NCBI RefSeq assembly: GCF_001037495.1
Contig: NZ_KQ089822.1
Coordinates: 496,001 to 560,000 of the forward strand
DNA: 64,000 nucleotides
Direction: 5' to 3'
From: Citrobacter sp. MGH106
GTDB taxonomy: Bacteria; Pseudomonadota; Gammaproteobacteria; Enterobacterales; Enterobacteriaceae
Below, piece by piece: positions 54,072 through 61,919 of this stretch. Each line of letters opens with the position of its first letter. Position 1 is the first letter of the stretch. A program made the translations under genes and the position numbers. The notes below the pieces were generated by a model. That model was not told the DNA's origin and searched no databases. It worked only from the letters and a program-made list of their open reading frames with translations.

Positions 54072-54132
54072 TTCGGCGGAACCAGGCTTTCACTTGCTAG
54101 TTCCGTTAGGGATCACGGGTAGGAGCCACCTT

Positions 54133-55125
54133 ATGAGTCAGAATACGCTGAAAGTTCATGATTTAAATGAAGATGCGGAATTTGATGAGAACGGAGTAGA
54201 GGCTTTTGATGAAAAAGCCTTGAGTGAAGAGGAACCCAGTGATAACGACCTGGCTGAAGAGGAGCTGTTATCGCAAGGGGCCACACAGCGTGTGTTGGAC
54301 GCGACTCAGCTTTACCTTGGTGAGATTGGGTATTCACCACTGTTAACAGCCGAAGAAGAAGTTTATTTTGCGCGTCGCGCACTGCGTGGAGATGTTGCCT
54401 CTCGCCGTCGCATGATTGAAAGTAACCTGCGTCTGGTGGTTAAAATTGCCCGTCGTTATGGCAATCGTGGTCTGGCATTGCTGGATCTGATTGAAGAGGG
54501 CAATCTGGGGCTTATCCGTGCCGTCGAGAAGTTTGACCCGGAACGCGGGTTCCGCTTCTCAACATACGCAACCTGGTGGATCCGCCAGACGATAGAACGG
54601 GCGATTATGAACCAAACCCGTACTATCCGACTGCCGATCCACATTGTAAAAGAGCTGAACGTCTATCTGCGTACCGCGCGTGAGTTGTCGCATAAACTGG
54701 ACCACGAACCGAGCGCAGAAGAGATTGCAGAACAACTGGATAAACCGGTTGATGACGTTAGCCGTATGCTCCGACTCAACGAGCGCATTACCTCGGTAGA
54801 CACCCCGCTGGGTGGCGATTCCGAAAAAGCGTTGCTGGATATTCTGGCCGATGAAAAGGAAAACGGTCCGGAAGACACTACGCAAGACGATGATATGAAA
54901 CAGAGCATCGTCAAATGGCTGTTCGAGCTGAACGCCAAACAGCGTGAAGTGCTGGCACGTCGTTTCGGTTTGCTGGGATATGAAGCTGCGACACTGGAAG
55001 ATGTGGGCCGTGAAATTGGTCTCACCCGTGAACGTGTTCGCCAGATTCAGGTTGAAGGCCTGCGTCGTCTGCGTGAAATCCTGCAGACTCAGGGGCTGAA
55101 TATCGAAGCGCTGTTCCGCGAGTAA
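54133..55125 (+). CDS. rpoS: RNA polymerase sigma factor RpoS
   Basis: Master sigma factor of stationary phase and general stress. It has 330 residues from ATG 54133 ([14 protein letters not shown]), the same as E. coli. The in-frame extension to 54094 is rejected because AGGAG at 54121 is well placed for this start. Region 1.2 begins [15 protein letters not shown]; region 2 includes [16 protein letters not shown] and [16 protein letters not shown]; region 4.2 has [19 protein letters not shown]. The reading frame is complete, with none of the disruptions often seen in laboratory isolates. Confidence 0.98.
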
Positions 55126-55141
55126 GCAAAGTTCTATCAAG

Positions 55142-55169
55142 AAAGGCCAGTCGAGAGACTGGCCTTTTT
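55142..55169 (+). terminator. Intrinsic terminator of rpoS
   Basis: AAAGGCCAGTC, loop GAGA and GACTGGCCTTT, then two more T. It starts 17 nt past the rpoS stop. Confidence 0.93.
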
Positions 55170-55200
55170 CTTTTACCTGCGCAGGTATGAAGTCTCAATT

Positions 55201-55231
55201 ACCGGATGGAGGAGTAAATGCCTCATCCGGT
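55201..55231 (+). repeat. REP-like palindrome between rpoS and mutS
   Basis: ACCGGATG and CATCCGGT pair around a 15-base centre, with GGAG/CC inner pairing, between the two converging genes. Confidence 0.7.
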
Positions 55232-55250
55232 TGATAAGGGCATCGTCCTG

Positions 55251-57818
55251 TTAAACCAGGCTTTTCAACCGATAGATCCACTCCAGCGCCTGGCGTGGCG
55301 TCAGGGAATCCGGGTCGAGATTTTCCAGAGCTTCGATGGCTGGAGAGGTTTCTTCAGGAGCGGAAAGCAGCGACATTTGCGTACCATCTACCTGAGTAGC
55401 GGCTGCATTTGGTGTAATACTTTCCAGCTCGCGAAGTTTTTGTCGCGCACGTTTGATAACGTCTTTCGGTACACCTGCCAATGCAGCCACTGCCAGGCCG
55501 TAGCTCTTACTTGCTGCACCATCCTGTACGCTATGCATAAAGGCGATGGTATCACCGTGTTCTAACGCGTCCAGATGCACGTTGGCAACGCCTTCCATTT
55601 TCTCCGGTAATTGTGTCAGCTCGAAGTAGTGCGTTGCGAATAACGTTAATGCTTTGATTTTATTAGCGAGATTTTCTGCACATGCCCATGCCAGCGACAG
55701 GCCGTCGTAAGTTGACGTACCGCGTCCAATCTCGTCCATCAGAACCAGGCTGTTCTCGGTGGCGTTATGCAGGATGTTGGCAGTTTCAGTCATCTCGACC
55801 ATAAAGGTTGAACGGCCGGAAGCCAGGTCATCTGCAGCACCCACGCGGGTAAAGATGCGGTCGATTGGGCCGATCTCCACCTTTTGTGCCGGAACATAGC
55901 TGCCGATATAGGCCAGCAACGCAATCAGCGCAGTCTGGCGCATATAGGTACTTTTACCCCCCATATTCGGGCCGGTGATGATCAACATCCGACGCTGAGG
56001 CGAAAGGCTTAACGGGTTGGCAATAAACGGCTCTGTCAGCACCTGTTCCACCACCGGATGACGACCTTCGGTAATACGAATTCCGGGTTTATCGGTGAAA
56101 GTCGGGCAGGTGTAGTTCAGCGTATATGCACGCTCGGCCAGGTTGACCAGAACATCCAGCTCTGCCAGCGCGCTGGCGCTCTGCTGCAAATCAGCCAGAT
56201 GTGGTAACAGCATGTCGAACAGTTCATCGTACAACTGTTTTTCCAGCGCCAGTGCTTTGCCTTTTGAGGTCAGTACTTTGTCTTCATACTCTTTGAGCTC
56301 AGGAATAATGTAGCGTTCGGCGTTTTTCAGAGTCTGGCGGCGCACGTAGTTTATGGGGGCCAGATGGCTCTGCCCACGGCTAATCTGAATGTAGTAACCG
56401 TGTACGGCATTAAATCCAACCTTCAGCGTGTCCAGGCCGGTTCGTTCGCGCTCGCGGATCTCCAGTCTGTCCAGATAGTCAGTTGCCCCATCAGCCAGTG
56501 CGCGCCACTCGTCCAGCTCTTCGTTATAGCCTGGCGCGATGACACCGCCATCGCGGACCAGCACTGGCGGTGCATCAACCACGGCGCGTTCCAGCAGTTC
56601 ACGCAGCTCGGTGAATTCGCCCATTTTCTCGCGCAGCATCTGTACCGGAGCGCTATCAACGCTCTCCAGTTGTGCGCGCAGTTCCGGTAATTGTTGAAAG
56701 GCGTGACGCATACGGGCGAGATCGCGTGGACGCGCGGTGCGCAGTGCCAGGCGGGCCAGAATACGTTCCAGGTCACCAACCTGACGCAGCACTGGCTGTA
56801 GCTCTGCTGTGGCATCCTGGAGCGCACCGATAGTCTGCTGGCGTTCAGTCAGGACGTTAGTGTCGCGTACCGGCATATGCAGCCAGCGTTTAAGCATACG
56901 GCTGCCCATGGGGGTGACGGTGCAGTCGAGCACTGAGGCCAGAGTGTTTTCTACGCCTCCCGCCAGATTCTGGGTAATCTCCAGATTACGGCGAGTAGCA
57001 GCATCCATAATGATGCTGTCCTGCTGGCGTTCCATGGTGATGGAGCGAATATGCGGCAGAGAAGTACGCTGCGTATCTTTTACATATTGCAGCAGGCAGC
57101 CTGCGGCACATAGCCCGCGCGGAGCGTTCTCGACGCCAAAGCCAATCAGATCCCGCGTGCCAAACTGCAAGTTAAGCTGCTGGCGGGCGGTGTCTATCTC
57201 AAATTCCCACAGTGGACGGCGACGCAGTCCGCGACGACCTTCGATCAGTGATGTTTCTGCAAAATCTTCGGCATACAGCAGTTCCGCCGGGTTGGTTCGT
57301 TGCAGTTCAGCTGCCATGGTCTCGCGGTCGGCGGGTTCACTGACGCGAAAACGGCCAGAACTAATGTCCAGCGTGGCGTAGCCGTAGCCTTTACTGTCCT
57401 GCCAGATGGCGGCCAGCAGGTTGTCCTGACGTTCCTGCAACAGCGCTTCATCGCTGATAGTGCCAGGCGTTACGATGCGTACAACTTTGCGTTCAACCGG
57501 CCCTTTACTGGTGGCCGGATCACCAATCTGTTCGCAAATGGCGACTGACTCGCCCTGATTGACCAGCTTGGCGAGGTAGTTTTCCACCGCGTGATGAGGA
57601 ATACCCGCCATCGGGATCGGCTCGCCTGCAGACGCACCGCGTTTTGTTAGCGAGATATCAAGCAGTTGCGACGCACGTTTTGCATCGTCGTAGAACAGCT
57701 CGTAAAAGTCGCCCATGCGGTAAAACAGCAGTATCTCCGGGTGCTGAGCCTTCAGCTTGAGATACTGCTGCATCATGGGGGTGTGATTGGTGAAGTCCGT
57801 ATCAAGTGACTCTTTCAT
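55251..57818 (-). CDS. mutS: DNA mismatch repair protein MutS
   Basis: Recognises base mismatches and small loops and starts methyl-directed repair with MutL. It has 855 residues. The mismatch-reading Phe-x-Glu is in [11 protein letters not shown] (about 35-45). The ATPase domain has Walker [17 protein letters not shown] (about 615-630), [11 protein letters not shown] and Walker [17 protein letters not shown]. The C-terminal tetramerisation tail ends WIYRLKSLV. Full length and intact. Beyond it lies the rpoS-mutS flank that varies between enterobacteria. Confidence 0.98.
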   Translation of the reverse strand: MKESLDTDFTNHTPMMQQYLKLKAQHPEILLFYRMGDFYELFYDDAKRASQLLDISLTKRGASAGEPIPMAGIPHHAVENYLAKLVNQGESVAICEQIGDPATSKGPVERKVVRIVTPGTISDEALLQERQDNLLAAIWQDSKGYGYATLDISSGRFRVSEPADRETMAAELQRTNPAELLYAEDFAETSLIEGRRGLRRRPLWEFEIDTARQQLNLQFGTRDLIGFGVENAPRGLCAAGCLLQYVKDTQRTSLPHIRSITMERQQDSIIMDAATRRNLEITQNLAGGVENTLASVLDCTVTPMGSRMLKRWLHMPVRDTNVLTERQQTIGALQDATAELQPVLRQVGDLERILARLALRTARPRDLARMRHAFQQLPELRAQLESVDSAPVQMLREKMGEFTELRELLERAVVDAPPVLVRDGGVIAPGYNEELDEWRALADGATDYLDRLEIRERERTGLDTLKVGFNAVHGYYIQISRGQSHLAPINYVRRQTLKNAERYIIPELKEYEDKVLTSKGKALALEKQLYDELFDMLLPHLADLQQSASALAELDVLVNLAERAYTLNYTCPTFTDKPGIRITEGRHPVVEQVLTEPFIANPLSLSPQRRMLIITGPNMGGKSTYMRQTALIALLAYIGSYVPAQKVEIGPIDRIFTRVGAADDLASGRSTFMVEMTETANILHNATENSLVLMDEIGRGTSTYDGLSLAWACAENLANKIKALTLFATHYFELTQLPEKMEGVANVHLDALEHGDTIAFMHSVQDGAASKSYGLAVAALAGVPKDVIKRARQKLRELESITPNAAATQVDGTQMSLLSAPEETSPAIEALENLDPDSLTPRQALEWIYRLKSLV

Positions 57819-58091
57819 ATTGATTCAGCTCGTTTTTTTAATCTTTTTGGGTACCAGGGTCGTTTCATGTGAACCCCTGTAAACTCACATAAACCCATAA
57901 ATTTTTATATCGAAAGCAGCCTGAAGGCAGTAACGGCGAGCTTAGGCTCAGCCTGAATGGGGTATCTTATCACCGACCACCCCAGAGATTCATCCGTGGG
58001 ATTTAGCGCAATGCGAGGATGAGTCAACCGGTCATCGTGAACCGGACGATAAAACCGATATCCGGGGAGCTGGCGTCAGAAAGCTGAGCCA

Positions 58092-58610
58092 TTATTCATT
58101 TCCTGGCAACGCGTAATTCTGGCAGTAAAGATAAGGGATCCCTTCTTTAGTAATCAGATATGTTTCACTATTCATGGCGAATAGATCGACATTGGAGATG
58201 CTTGTGTTGGTCAGGAATAAATCGGGGAGTAGCTCCTGAATAATACTGGTGGGAGCTGTTTCACGATTTGAGATATGGATTTCCTGCGATACCCAGACCG
58301 GACTTGAACCATAACTGGAGTGTGTAAAGAGCACCATTCGTTGCACGGTTTGATCATTATTCGTTGCATCTTTGATAATGCCATCAATATTCACAATGCC
58401 TTTACTATCCCCGGTTTTGATATCAATGACCCCACGAAATGAGGCGGTATTGCGTACTATTTCAATAGTTGCCCGGCAGGCAAGATTATGCAGATGATTA
58501 TGATTTTTACCGTGCTGATAAAACGCAGTGAGAATAATAACCACGACACAAAGTAGCAGGATAATACCTGTTTGTATTCGGAGTCGGGGAGTGCGAATAT
58601 TTATATTCAT
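58092..58610 (-). CDS. FidL-like membrane protein (partner of ToxR/MarT-like regulator)
   Basis: 172 residues: a short cytoplasmic N-terminus, one membrane segment about 14-31 (TGIILLLCVVVIILTAFY) and a periplasmic domain. The pattern CRATIEIVRNTASFRGVIDIKTGDSKG (shared core CRATIEI...FRGVIDI) resembles FidL-type proteins that accompany CadC/MarT-like regulators. Its ATG overlaps the stop of the regulator gene by one base, so they are co-translated. A ToxS-like stabilising role is inferred from this arrangement. Family assignment is from recognition, not a search. Confidence 0.7.
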   Translation of the reverse strand: MNINIRTPRLRIQTGIILLLCVVVIILTAFYQHGKNHNHLHNLACRATIEIVRNTASFRGVIDIKTGDSKGIVNIDGIIKDATNNDQTVQRMVLFTHSSYGSSPVWVSQEIHISNRETAPTSIIQELLPDLFLTNTSISNVDLFAMNSETYLITKEGIPYLYCQNYALPGNE

Positions 58611-59395
58611 TAACTATCGTACCGTGGGTAATAGATAGACTGACAAGTATTTTTCTGCTCTCTCTGCATTGGGGAGCGGCAAAGGATCACCGACAACTTT
58701 TTGGATTCAGGATAGGTTGTTATATAAATATATTTATTGCTCTGACATAACCCAGGGTTTCTGTCGATAAAAGAGGTATGCCGGGTGAAATTGCTGGCAT
58801 CATGGTTAAAATAATACTGACAATCAGTAGGGTTATTTTGTGCGGTGATATAGCCTGAAAAATAATCATCGCTGGCAGTTCGTGGGTACAGTATCAAACC
58901 ACAGATGATAATAGTGAGTGCGATGAGCATCGTTTCTGTTTTGGTTATCAGCGGCTTATGCGGTGTCTCATCAGAGAATTCAGTCAGGTCAGCGTTTAGT
59001 ACGCATGATTCCTCTGCTACTGAAGCGAGAATTTGCGGAGTTTCTATCTCCTCAATCCTAATCTCTTCATTAATAATCAGTCCCTTGCGTTTTATTGTTG
59101 TGATAAAGGACGGATCCAGTTCTAACTGAAGAAAACTTTTACGCAGCGAGAGAATGCTCTGGTAGAAGGCATTGAAGCTCGCCTGACGATGATTTTCACC
59201 CCAGCCAAATTCCAGCAGTTCGTTCTGTGAGACAACCTTTCCTTGATTTTCAATAAGTAATAAAAGACATAAAGATGCTGTTTGCTTGAGCTTTATCTGT
59301 TGCTCAGGTTGGTCCACTCTCGCCAGGTATTGTGTGGCTGGTGTAAAGATTATTTTTCTTTCAATCAGATAACTGACGGTACCAGTCTCGGACAT
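58610..59395 (-). CDS. ToxR/CadC/MarT-like membrane-anchored winged-helix regulator
   Basis: 261 residues. An N-terminal OmpR-type winged helix (about 8-110) has KLKQTASLCLLLLIENQGKV (helix 1) and SQNELLEFGWGENHRQASFN-like recognition region, then FITTIKRKGLIINEEI (wing). A single membrane segment follows at about 155-172 (IALTIIICGLILYP), then a short periplasmic domain with four cysteines. This is the one-step membrane regulator design. It lies near type I secretion genes and may control them or the missing adhesin gene (inference). Confidence 0.8.
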   Translation of the reverse strand: MSETGTVSYLIERKIIFTPATQYLARVDQPEQQIKLKQTASLCLLLLIENQGKVVSQNELLEFGWGENHRQASFNAFYQSILSLRKSFLQLELDPSFITTIKRKGLIINEEIRIEEIETPQILASVAEESCVLNADLTEFSDETPHKPLITKTETMLIALTIIICGLILYPRTASDDYFSGYITAQNNPTDCQYYFNHDASNFTRHTSFIDRNPGLCQSNKYIYITTYPESKKLSVILCRSPMQREQKNTCQSIYYPRYDS

Positions 59396-59813
59396 GGTGT
59401 CTCTACTCTTGATGATTCATCCAATGGTTGGTCAGTATTGAAAACACTCGAGGCTAAAGGGCACCAATGCCTGCCAGTTTTGCAGCAAGAGCCATGAAGT
59501 GTTTCATTTTAGTATCATAATATAACAACAACGATAATTTTTTAATGAAAATAAAACATATTAAAATCAATGAATTGTATATTTTTGGCTATTGCGTAAA
59601 GAGGAGAAAGAAGAAATAATGGCTACAAAGGTGATAAGCATTAATTCTCTATGGACAGCGCAATATACTGTTTGGCACCACCACGCGAGAATATGGCTTA
59701 CGCCGTTAACGCGCCACTGCACCAGGGAAAGCATGGTGGTTAAACTATAATAGTTAAGTTGTTGCAGTATCTGTAGTGCGATGTATACGGATTAACACGA
59801 TTAATGTAAATGG
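59396..59813. other. AT-rich gap with possible small RNA or 43-codon frame
   Basis: About 420 bp, AT-rich at 59510-59600. A 43-codon frame at 59619-59750 (MATKVISINSLWTAQYT...) has GAGGAG 12 nt upstream, too far to be convincing. TATACT (59664-59669) and TATAAT (59746-59751) are possible -10 boxes. The TATAAT lies in a palindrome (ACTAT-A-ATAGT, 59745-59755). Because a strong terminator follows at 59814, a short untranslated RNA is possible. I recognise nothing in it. Confidence 0.35.
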
Positions 59814-59858
59814 AAATAAATGTCAGCATATTTTCAGGCTGACATTTATTTTTATTTC
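59814..59858 (+). terminator. Strong stem-loop before the IprA-like gene
   Basis: AAATAAATGTCAGC and GCTGACATTTATTT form a perfect 14-bp stem around a 10-base loop, followed by T-rich sequence (TTATTTCTG, then seven T at 59862-59868). No annotated gene ends just upstream on this strand. It either ends an unannotated small RNA or attenuates the downstream gene, whose start is about 40 nt further on. Confidence 0.75.
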
Positions 59859-59897
59859 TGTTTTTTTGTAAAACATAAAACTGCGTTAGAGAGCCCC

Positions 59898-60503
59898 ATG
59901 TTCCAGAACGAAATAGAAAAGTCTGTAGTGCTTATCGGTGAAGAAATCAAAAAATCAGACAGTGCCTGGTTATCCTTACGGAAAAAACGCCAGCGTATTG
60001 ATCTGAAAGTCGATGGAAATATCTTGTTTCTGGAGAAAGGGACGGTCTCTGTTTATCGTGTAGAAAATGATCTAGTGACAGTGAGTATTTCCGCACCAGC
60101 GATTCTGGGGCTACCGCAAATGCGAACGGAGGTAGCTGGACACTATTTACGCTGCGATACAGATTGCGAAATGTGGGCAATGAGCGTGCAGAATGCCGAT
60201 CTGCTGTTCACCGCTAAAAATCTGTGGAAGCAGGCGTTTGATATTTTAACGCACCATCTGCAACGCTATTTCCAGCGCGAAACGTTGCAGTCTCACCGCA
60301 CTATCCGCGAACTGATTATCGAACATGTAAAGTTCATTTGGGCGATGGCTCCGGATGTGCGCGAAAAAACATCTGTGTATACCTTCATTTTGACGCGAAA
60401 CCATATTTCCCGAAGCGCGATCCATAAGGTGTTACAGGAGCTGGTGAGTGACGGAAAAATCATCCTGAATCGCGGGAAACTCTCTTCCTATACCCCTTCC
60501 TGA
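59898..60503 (+). CDS. IprA/YaiV-like winged-helix transcriptional regulator (Crp/Fnr-related)
   Basis: 201 residues from ATG 59898 (MFQNEIEKSVVLIG), with GAGAG upstream. The in-frame ATG at 59820 is inside the preceding hairpin and would add a hydrophobic stretch unlike the family. The N-terminal beta-rich cyclic-nucleotide-binding-like domain (about 30-110, FLEKGTVSVYRVEN) is followed by a C-terminal helix-turn-helix with LTRNHISRSAIHKVLQELV and a wing GKIILNRGKLSSY. This RS...VL.L...GKL pattern recalls YaiV/IprA. No cAMP-binding arginine-serine pair is evident. Convergent with the secretion genes. Confidence 0.78.
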   Translation: MFQNEIEKSVVLIGEEIKKSDSAWLSLRKKRQRIDLKVDGNILFLEKGTVSVYRVENDLVTVSISAPAILGLPQMRTEVAGHYLRCDTDCEMWAMSVQNADLLFTAKNLWKQAFDILTHHLQRYFQRETLQSHRTIRELIIEHVKFIWAMAPDVREKTSVYTFILTRNHISRSAIHKVLQELVSDGKIILNRGKLSSYTPS

Positions 60504-60511
60504 ATATACGC

Positions 60512-60534
60512 GCCCCTGACTTAATGAAAGGGGC
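60512..60534. terminator. Stem-loop between convergent regulator and secretion gene
   Basis: GCCCCT and AGGGGC pair around an 11-base loop in the 42-bp gap between two converging genes. Weak T-runs on either side make its strength uncertain. Confidence 0.45.
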
Positions 60535-60545
60535 ACAGTAAGTGA

Positions 60546-61919
60546 TTAACGCTCTCTGAGCGCTTCTGCGCGCGCCCGAAGAATCGGTTTCAGCAGATAG
60601 CTTAAAATCGTTTTCTTGCCGGTTAGAATATCGACAGTCGCGACCATGCCTGGAATGATCAACATTGGATGCTCTTTTGTCCCCAGGTAGTTTTTGTCCG
60701 TTTGCAGGCGAACAACGTAGAAGCTTCGGCCTTGTTTATCTGTAACAGTGTCAGGACTTATCTGGACCACTTCACCTTTCAGACCGCCATAGATGGTGTA
60801 GTCGTAGGCGGTAAATTTCACCATTGCATGCTGTCCTGGATGAAGGAAGGCGATATCACGAGGCTGTATTTTGGCTTCGATGAGGAGCTTGTCATCCAGT
60901 GGGACGATTTCAACCAGGTCGCTTCCCGGTTGAATAACTCCGCCGATTGTATTCACCATCACCTGCTGGACGATACCACGCACCGGTGACGTGACCATGG
61001 TTCGGTTAACTCTGTCTTCGAGGGCTTTTACGCTGGCCTGGGCTTTACTCAGATTGGTGCGGGCTTCGTTCAACTGTGCGAGCGCATCGCTTTGAAAACG
61101 ACCGCGGTTTTCGCCGATTTTATTCTCAATCTCTTTAATCTCTGACGAGGCTTTGGGAAGCGTTAGGTTCGTCGAATTTAACTGCCCGGCGGTTTCCACT
61201 TCAGTGCGGCGCAGGCGCAGCAGCTCGACTTTAGAAATTGCGCCTGAAGCGAGCAGAGGCTCCGACATTTTGATCTCCTGGCGGATTAAGTCCAGGCTGT
61301 GCTTAAACTGATCTTGCTTCGATTCAACGTCTCGTAGCTCCTGTTTTTTCTGTACCAGTTGTTCTTCAAGCCCGGATATTTCGTTGCGAAACTGTTCCCG
61401 ACGGCTGTTATACAGCTCGGTTTCCCCCCTGGCGACGTCAGGCGCTTGAGCCGCAATGTCTTGCGAGATAATAAAATCCCGGTTCTCCACTTCCGCTGTC
61501 AGCCGTTCTACCTTCGCCCGTAAACCGAGTTTATCGGCCTCTGTTTCACCTACGTTTGAGGCAAAGCGCGTGTCATCAAGATGCAGTAACGGAGTACCCG
61601 CATTGACGATTTGCCCTTCGTGGACATAAAGCCGGGTCACGATCCCGCCTTCCAGATTCTGTATTTTTTGTAGTTTGGACGAAGGGATGGCTTTGCCTTC
61701 ACCGCGCGTCACTTCATCAATTTTTGCAAAACCAGCCCACACGAAAGACAGGACAACCAACGTGAGGATCACCCACAGCGTGAGCCGAATAACCCTGGGG
61801 GCGTCATCAATAATGGCCAAACTGACTTCATTGATACTGTCGGTTTGATTTTCATCGCGGCCGCGAAAGTAGCGCTGCATATAGTGGCGAGCACGAGTCA
61901 GGATCTCAGTGAGAAGCAT
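60546..61919 (-). CDS. Type I secretion membrane fusion protein (HlyD/LapC family)
   Basis: 457 residues. Cytoplasmic N-terminus, one membrane segment about 55-75 (LTLWVILTLVVLSFVWAGFA), then a long periplasmic helical hairpin (about 120-320) rich in Glu/Gln/Leu heptads, flanked by lipoyl-like halves (KIQNLEGGIVTRLYVHEGQI and MVTSPVRGIVQQV). The C-terminal beta region has VEIVPLDDKLLIEAKI and GMVATVDILTGKKTI, a HlyD signature. It bridges the ABC exporter and a TolC-like pore. Its start overlaps the ABC gene by 14 bp. Confidence 0.92.
   Translation of the reverse strand: MLLTEILTRARHYMQRYFRGRDENQTDSINEVSLAIIDDAPRVIRLTLWVILTLVVLSFVWAGFAKIDEVTRGEGKAIPSSKLQKIQNLEGGIVTRLYVHEGQIVNAGTPLLHLDDTRFASNVGETEADKLGLRAKVERLTAEVENRDFIISQDIAAQAPDVARGETELYNSRREQFRNEISGLEEQLVQKKQELRDVESKQDQFKHSLDLIRQEIKMSEPLLASGAISKVELLRLRRTEVETAGQLNSTNLTLPKASSEIKEIENKIGENRGRFQSDALAQLNEARTNLSKAQASVKALEDRVNRTMVTSPVRGIVQQVMVNTIGGVIQPGSDLVEIVPLDDKLLIEAKIQPRDIAFLHPGQHAMVKFTAYDYTIYGGLKGEVVQISPDTVTDKQGRSFYVVRLQTDKNYLGTKEHPMLIIPGMVATVDILTGKKTILSYLLKPILRARAEALRER

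Noticed and set aside
59820-59897. Upstream start for the IprA-like regulator
   Set aside because: This ATG is inside a perfect 14-bp hairpin and would add a Phe/Tyr-rich stretch absent from the family; 59898 is preferred.
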